Below are positions 57,380-64,000 of a stretch of 64,000 nt of DNA, in pieces; position 1 is the first letter of the stretch; every line of letters begins with the position of its first letter. Position numbers and translations under genes: made by a program. The notes beneath the pieces were generated by a model. It was given only the letters and a program-made list of their open reading frames with translations, was not told the DNA's origin and searched no databases. Source of the DNA: Wyeomyia smithii (taxonomy: Eukaryota; Arthropoda; Insecta; Diptera; Culicidae); assembly GCF_029784165.1 (NCBI RefSeq), contig NC_073695.1:94863777-94927776 (forward strand), read 5' to 3'.

Positions 57380-60216
57380 GACTCACCGACAGTAAACCGC
57401 TGCCGATTGTCTCGACCTTTCAGAACAGGTCAGTCGTTTAAGTTTGGTTTGCTCCTATCTGTTTGTTTTGTGTGTGTTTAAGCCCTAAAATGTTCAATGG
57501 ACGGATTGCAATCGTTTTTATTCGATGTAGAATTATACACGTGACAGTGGTTTACGATATTTTTGTGCTTGATTAAAACTCATATAAAATAATAATTATC
57601 GCAGCTGGAACAGTGGTGAAAAGTGTGGAGTGGACGGTTGAGGTTCAAAAACTGTAGACTGCTTGATACGTAAAGAACAGGAATACTTTGGAGTCCTAGC
57701 GTGGTGATAGTGAAGTCGTTACAAATAACATGTGTTGAGTTTGTGACCAATCTGAGGTAGCGGCGCAGGATCGCTAACATTGTTGGACATACACCGAGAG
57801 AAGATAATTTGAAAATAAGTTGAAATACGTCAGCCAACAGCTTGACAACAGCCGACAGTCGCGACGATGATAATATCTTCCTGTACCGTCTCGGAGGAAT
57901 CACATAATTTTAGAAAATTTTCCCATCCAATCGTATGTATGGTAAAATGTTTCACCCTGATCAGTGGAATGCATCAGCAGAAGGAAACTAGAGCTCTTCT
58001 TCTTACTTCACACTGCCCGAGCGGACGTACTTGAAAAAAAAGTTGTTTCAAAATCAACTCATATTGATTCTTGCCGTTACGAGTTGTGACGGCGACACAA
58101 CAGAAAAATAAAAGGAAGCGCCAATAACTTGTTTTTCCCTTAAGAATTTTCATTTAAATTTTAACAAATCTAAGTTCACTGCTTTCGCACAGGTTTACAA
58201 CACCTGTAATCTATTAGAGGCTGAACTTTCGGCCAACACTATTCAAAGCATGCTGTAGTACCTTCGAAACAATTGATATCCGTCATCTTAATTTCCAATG
58301 TTTTCGAACAATTTCCGACACCCTTTTAATAACTCATTAGTCAGAATTGACTCGTCAACAGGTGCGCAGCATCATGGCCAGGCATCATGTAACGGGACAG
58401 CTTCCCTACTGTCGCTTCTATTACTTGAAAAAGAGAAGAAAACGCGTGAAACAAACTACGCAACCGATCACACCGAGTTGATCTTCACACGTCCAAGAAA
58501 ATAAGTGCGAAAATATCATCTTCTGTTAGAAGAAATGGAAATTATGCAACAGAAGCCAACTAAATTTCGCTTTTTTTTATGGGTCAGGCTACGTTTGTCA
58601 GCCCTGCCCTATCCCGCCAACAGTTCCCCTCGCCTGACGCGGGCGCAAGCGGCCCACTCGAGTTCACCCATTAGACGGCCCCATGGCAAAGCACGGACCG
58701 TGAAATATGAAAATTTCGCTATGCGCACACCTCTTTTAATAAAAACACAACAGCCTGAGATAACAACAAGCTTAAAATATTTTCTCACTCTTCAACCTCG
58801 CCGTACTCTCCGCCCCAGCCCCGATCGGGTTCTACATACAACCACATGGGTAGCTCAGCCGGCTTCGCCGGACTAGCCGATCGCGAAACTACGGACCATT
58901 GCGCGGGATACTATTTTTAACCTCTCAGCGGGCAGGTCCTTTGTCAACTTCATTCGGCTTTAGGTTGCCCAAATAATATTTCAACTCTCGCTCTTCGTCT
59001 GCACTCACACGATAGTGCCCTTGCGGGCCAACCTCCACGGGCAGGAGCAGTGCGAGGAAGCCAACAGCTTCATAGCATCAGATATATTTTTTTTTTCTTG
59101 TTCGACATCTTTTGCTTTTGATTTTGCCAAAACAAGATAAATGCGCTGGCAGCCTGGCAGTTAAGCAAGAGCAGCGGAAAGAATGGCATTATGTCCCCTC
59201 CTCTGTGCACTATTTTTAACCATTTATTCACATCGCGGCCATAATTTGTTACACAACGCGCACCGGACAGCACCGGTGTGCCGCCGCGACTTGCTGCGAA
59301 GTTTTTCGCTAATTTTCCCCAACAGGCCGACAGATGTGACAACGTGAATATCGTTTCATTTATAACGAGCATAAATCCGATGGCTTTGAACTGCCTCAGC
59401 CATGGAAACAGATCATTCAAAGTAAACGCATCGAAGATTGTCACTCGAGCGCCGCCAAGGTTCCAAGTTGAACTTCGTCTGCCCCTACCGGTCAGTTAGT
59501 GAGTAAATAAAAAGGGAACGTGAAAGTTGAAAATTATTGCTGAATCGACTTACTCAAAACTTGATCTCAAATGAAATTTGATTTTAGTGTTTATTTATAT
59601 AGCAATCACGTGTACCATTTTGTCCTCATGAATATGATTGTGATAACAATTCCTACACATAATTAGAAATCATTGCTCAGTAAACTGTACACAACTTTTG
59701 GAATATAATTAACATAATTAAAAGTAGGTATTGTTTTGGCATTCAAGCTGGGGTGTTCTTACAATTACATTAGACATGGAGACAGACATCCTTGACCTTA
59801 CTTAGTTTAACTTTTGACATTAATGAAGCAAAATTGAGTTTACACGAGCCAAAAAACAACCGAACGTCCGCTTTCGCTTTGAAACCGTTGGGCGCTTATT
59901 ACAGTTATAGTTGCCATTTGTTATTGCTGAGAATTCATTTAATTCGTTTTTAATCATTCACTAAAACTTATAATCCGTTCCAAAGTGAAAGTGGTCGCAT
60001 GGTTGTTTTCTTTTGGCTCACAGTACCATGCACGTACACCTTGTTCTTCATTTAATGAGAAATCGATTAGGACTCGAATAATTTGCTGATTATATTATAT
60101 ACAATTGACAAAAGTTGAATTATAAATTAACGAAAAGAGGGGCGGATTTAGCACGATATTAATGGGAGTTTCCTATCAGACCCCACCTTTTGTTTATTTT
60201 TGTACATATGAATAAT

Positions 60217-60310
60217 AAAACTGGTCATCACAGGTTTTGCCCTGCAGTTCAAACTGAGAAGAATGAATGATTCTAGCTTTTTAACCGTTCCTTTGAGTTT
60301 TGGTGCCCAT
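60217..60310 (+). mobile_element. Arm of the CACTGGT DNA element family
   Basis: ACTGGTCATCACAGG ... TTTAACCGTTCCTTTGAG ... TTTTGGTGCCCATAG parallels 25448-25550. The opposite end is not recognised, so this is a solo or rearranged arm. Confidence 0.5.
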
Positions 60311-60764
60311 AGCAACGATAGAACGCAGAGCACTTCATTTAAGTCTATGAAGACTACGCACTTCTGAACCGGCTAAGGGTACCACAATTCACTGGATTGG
60401 TTAGAAAGATATATTTCAAATTTTTCTTACTTAAATTGATAAATATTCATTGCATAGGAAGCATTTCAAATAACTATCTGGAACTGAACTAGGTTAATTT
60501 TGATTCTAGGGAAAAAATGACCGCACAGGTTGGTATTCTTAATTGAAGTGTTTACACTGCAACTTAGTAGAGGGAATTCCAGTAATTCAGAGTCCTGAAG
60601 AAATTATAGATAGTACTATTTTCATACCTCTATGTTATTATGAAGAGCATATTCCTTTAGTGAAAGAACTTTTCAAAAACTGATAATTTCAGTAATAACA
60701 CGAAACGAAGCGAATATTGCTCAGTGCTGCAAGGTTACAGGGTTTATTTCGACGAGCCATGGGT

Positions 60765-60825
60765 TCTTGTGTATAATAAAACAGAAGGTCGAGTTTCATA
60801 GCACCAAGGCTTTGCTTTTATTGGC
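60765..60825 (+). mobile_element. 3' tail of SINE family 2
   Basis: GTGTATAATAAAACAGAAGG ... TAGCACCAAGGCTTTGC matches the end of the 24031 copy with a small deletion. Confidence 0.65.
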
Positions 60826-61439
60826 AGAAGGAACGAGGCTCAGTGAGCGTAAAAATGGGTAAAAAATTCACACGAGAACACAATATAAGCATGTCTCTCA
60901 ATAGTGATACTGTTGATAATAGAAGTTGTCTGGTGGCAAAAAAAATTATTTATTATTTTTGTCGAGCTTTTGATAGAATCACTATATACTTTACAGTCCA
61001 CCTCAGCACTGATGAAGTCTCCATGCAAGAACCGCAATTAGTATTTACATATTGTGTTAAGTGATAGATGAAACTGAATTAAAAAGTGAAGTAGATTGAA
61101 AGTGTGATGTAATGTGAAAAAATCATTGTCTTAGCGTGATGCAAAATTATATTATTTTACAATAGCTTTAATTAGAAAATCTGTAACTCGAAAATTCTAT
61201 CTTTTCAGTTCTAAGTTAAGGACGAACTTTTTAGATTTTGTTCAATTTCATCAAAATATTCTTGTATTATTCCAGTTCTCAATCGTTAACTGTTCATAGA
61301 CCTTAAAAAACTTTATTCAGCAAGAAGGTACATAATAAGGCATATTTTAATCGACTTTTAGAGCAAGTTCGGATTTCTAAACATTAAAATAGAAAGGTCA
61401 TGGGTTATGTCAGAAAATTGGCCTTAATTTTTACTACGA

Positions 61440-61920
61440 CAAATTTGCAAAAAAAAAGTGCGGAGAGTAGGTGGTAGTCAGGTGGAGAATAATCTGGTGA
61501 GTACGGCAGGTGAAGTAAGATCTTTCACTGAAGCATTCCCAAGTTTGTTTTTCCAAGTTCACTTTTGTGACATGGAGTCGAGCATTGTCATGCTGAAGCA
61601 GAACTACTTCGTGCCTTTCCTTGTACTTCGGATTGCTGAGTATACCTTGCAATGATTCTGTCAATTTCTTTTGCGTTTGGAACCGTTATCGGCAACTTTA
61701 ACGCCCGTAAGCCCCCACCATACTGAAATGCTTCTAACATTCAAATTCCCAACCGATTTTGGATGTTGACCCATCAAATGGTTGTAAAATTTGTCCAGGA
61801 GTTCACTTTCATCTATTTTGAGTTCATCTGACTAGTTGTCCCTGGAATTTTCGTTTCAGAGCTGGTTCCCGTTGGGCTCTACATGGCACATAAGACGGTC
61901 CCGATATAAAAGAATGGCCA
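61440..61920 (-). pseudogene. mariner-like transposase remnant
   Basis: On the minus strand the frames carry WWGLTGV, then VVLLQHDNARLHV near 61560-61600 (the second catalytic aspartate in the HDNARPH motif of mariner transposases), and in another frame LPYSPDYSPPDYHLL near 61450-61500 (the PYSPDLAPSDYHLF block). Multiple stops and at least two frameshifts; the N-terminal HTH region and the TIRs were not found. Dead copy. Confidence 0.8.
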
Positions 61921-62616
61921 AAATTACCAAAATGCGAATTTCATATTCAGGATGTTTTGAGCACATGATTATTTTGTAGTATTTTAGCTATATTTTCATA
62001 GTTTTTAAATGAAATCTTGATACAAAAAACGGTTCATGTTGAAAAATGCCTTCAAAGTTACCTATTTCAGAAACGAAGAAAAATAGTTTTTCTGAATATT
62101 TTGGAATATATAAAAACCAACTGAAGCTATCATGATATGTTCACTTATGATTGAAAGTTTACTAAATTAGTTTCCTAAAACAGGAAGGGTAATGGCTTTC
62201 AACCCTACAGAGTTAGTCGCATGCCACATTGAAAATATGCGTAATTTTTCTAATTTTGACCATCAAAAACATTAAATGTAAGCACGTGTAAGCACACCCA
62301 AGCAGCACTTGCAACATGTTTTCAAATGAGACTACTCAATATTTGTTGTTTTAAAACTTTTTTAACGGTGCAAGAAACTTTTTCGGTTACTCTGAAGAAA
62401 TATAAAAGAATTGAGCAACATTTTGCTATTTACGTGTATCATTCTCGTAACTGAAAACTAGAAATTGCTCAATAGTTTTCTGCAATCTATTTCCAACTGC
62501 ATATTTCATGATGCTTTTTAATAACGATAATGTCACACGATGTTGCATATTGTTGTTTCACAAACGTTTTCTTTTAGGCAAAGCAAACAAGTGATGAAAA
62601 TGTATAGCAACATCTT

Positions 62617-62700
62617 TTTTTTTTTCTTCACAAATCATTTATTTGACACGGCACAAATACAATTCAATGTTTAACGGCGCCAATTACATCGGATGACTTA
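62617..62700 (-). mobile_element. 84-bp I-element 3' insertion with 13-bp TSD
   Basis: The reverse complement matches the last 84 nt or so of the I element (GGCGCCGTTAAACATT, GTGCCGTGTCAAATAAAT, A-tail). ATAGCAACATCTT occurs at both sides (62604-62616, 62701-62713). It is the shortest and cleanest I insertion in the window. Confidence 0.9.
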
Positions 62701-63067
62701 ATAGCAACATCTTGTTGAACCATATATTTGCTAGAATTACCACACAGTAAACAGCCATCTCTAATATAAACGAATGATTAATGATTATTGTTGGAAATAT
62801 GGTTTTGTTATTCCATATTCCGCATGATTAACACTGCAAATCCACTGTGCAAGATTGTCTGAACTATCGTTTCCCAAAACATTGTTCATAATTTGGCGAG
62901 TTTGAATCATAAAATCTCTTCTACAACACTTTATAAAAGGCGCGTGAATAATTACGGAGTAAAAACATTTTTTACACGGTAAATTTTGAATCGCAGGCAA
63001 AATAACATACCTATCAGAAGCGTAAGTAGAGAAAAAGTTCGATATATTTGAGGTTTTTTATAATGTA

Positions 63068-63982
63068 GGGGAACAACGGGCAAGACGGACAGGGCGGGTA
63101 AGATGGTCCGTTGCTTATTTCTATATAATCTATTGAAATTAACACAAATCATTTATGCCAGTTACATACCTACAGCATTCTGTGAGTTTCGAGATATTAT
63201 GTAGATTGAAACAATAGTTAGTTATTTGAGAAATAATAAAAATAAGCTCACCCTCAACAGCAAAGCAATGTGATGTAGTTTTTGCCGTGCCGAATTTAAG
63301 CTTCTGCTGCGGTAAAACTTCAGAAAAATATAATTTTTAATAACATTGGAATAATTGAGCATATTTGAAACATGTGGGTGAAGATAGTTTAGTGAAAATA
63401 TGATTGTTTTGAAAATCACATCGATCCAAAAAATTGTTTGCCTCTTGGGCAAGACGGTCAGTCGTTGTGTTCGCAAAATGGGCAGTCTGAGAAAACGACG
63501 ATAGCACCATTGAATATTGTTTCTTTCAGCATTCCTAACACGTGAGATAAGACTTAAAGTCATCAACTCTCATTTGAAATAAAAATCATCTTTAGAAACG
63601 TTGTTAAAACCTGTAAATATGCTACATGTAAATAATGTGAATGATTCCATCTGCGCAGCGGACGGTAAGCTTTAAACACGTGCTTTTTCTGCGCAGCGCG
63701 TCGTCCCGTATAGAAAAGAAATTTGCTATAGTCTTTCATAGGGCCGTCTTACCAGCACAGCCGGTCCGTTTCATTTGCACGTTGTGGAATAGTGTTTTTT
63801 CCAGACTGTTTTTATTTTAGTGAAAACTAATATAAAATCACTCTAAAAAGGAAAGGTGTGCATTATATTATGAAAAGAACTAGTCAATGTCGAATATAAT
63901 GAATATCGTTGGTTGCAATGTTGTGTTTTGAGCAGAATAATGAATGATTTCCTTAGGGTGAACGTCTTGCCCGTTGTTCCCC
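63068..63982. mobile_element. 915-bp TA-flanked TIR element
   Basis: GGGGAACAACGGGCAAGACG and its exact inverse end the element. TA flanks both sides (63066-63067, 63983-63984). The motif GGGCAAGACGG or GGGTAAGATGG recurs subterminally and internally (63096, 63448, inverse near 63743). Non-coding, so non-autonomous. Confidence 0.85.
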
Positions 63983-64000
63983 TATGTAGTTATATTGAAC

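Larger units (their letters stand above)
57400..61430. other. Mostly unassigned non-coding DNA
   Basis: No recognised gene. A GC-richer block at 58580-59060 has a 123-codon ORF without any familiar motif. 60217-60310 is the arm of the CACTGGT element family (AACCGTTCCTTTGAGTTTTGG), and 60765-60825 is a tail of SINE family 2. Confidence 0.45.

Noticed and set aside
58505..58876. 123-codon ORF
   Set aside because: Composition and codons look random, no domain or conserved motif recognised, and it sits among stops on both sides.
1..64000. CRISPR array, prokaryotic operon or phage island
   Set aside because: Regular repeats are satellites or TE units without spacer diversity; there is no operon-like gene packing or Shine-Dalgarno-led ORFs. 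All coding similarity is to eukaryotic transposable elements.

Overview
The window looks like repeat-dominated, gene-poor nuclear DNA from an insect, most likely an aedine mosquito (Aedes type). The reasons are the AT-rich base composition, the absence of any long host ORF, and the repertoire: I-, R1- and RTE-clade non-LTR retrotransposons, a Penelope-like element, hAT and mariner remnants, several TA- or TTA-flanked palindromic MITEs and at least three tRNA-derived SINE families. The species call is inference. I found no bacterial-type gene, tRNA, rRNA or CRISPR, and no convincing host protein-coding gene.

Layout. 1-7.8 kb: two inverted-repeat DNA elements and a 5'-truncated RTE pseudogene (3.8-6.15 kb). 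7.8-18.4 kb: a large foldback structure with TIRs of about 150-300 bp. It holds a nearly intact 5.87-kb I-clade retrotransposon (10134-16000, 14-bp TSD), a 126-bp truncated sister copy (8695-8820), a long non-coding repeat and fragments resembling histone H2A. 18.4-24.2 kb: MITE, foldback-like element with minisatellite arms, SINEs. 24.8-27.1 kb: minus-strand RTE remnant carrying two nested DNA elements. 27.1-31.7 kb: four palindromic MITEs, including a hairpin with a 61/63-matched stem, and a partial hAT. 31.7-35.7 kb: nothing recognisable. 35.7-39.2 kb: the 5' part of a second I element joined to a deletion-riddled R1 element. 39.4-42 kb: a satellite of about 175 bp. 42.5-49.3 kb: a deeply nested stack (R1 > TIR element > hAT > inner hAT plus SINE, and a 2.1-kb repeat). 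48.8-51.4 kb: an apparently exact 1308-bp head-to-tail tandem duplication. 51.1-52.0 kb: Penelope GIY-YIG coding fragment with hammerhead-like ribozyme motifs. 52.4-56.7 kb: two inverted copies of the long non-coding repeat. 56.8-64 kb: an R1 RT crumb, a possible TATA promoter, a mariner remnant, an 84-bp I-element insertion and a 915-bp TIR element.

Function. The only near-functional machinery is the I-clade element: ORF1 (zinc-knuckle nucleic-acid-binding protein) and ORF2 (endonuclease, reverse transcriptase, RNase H) overlap by 8 nt and are disabled by what looks like a single-base frameshift. Its short copies elsewhere show the ordinary end product of target-primed reverse transcription. 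No new cellular system was identified. The best leads are the hammerhead-like motifs, the exact tandem duplication, the hairpin element, the H2A-like repeats and the nesting stack.
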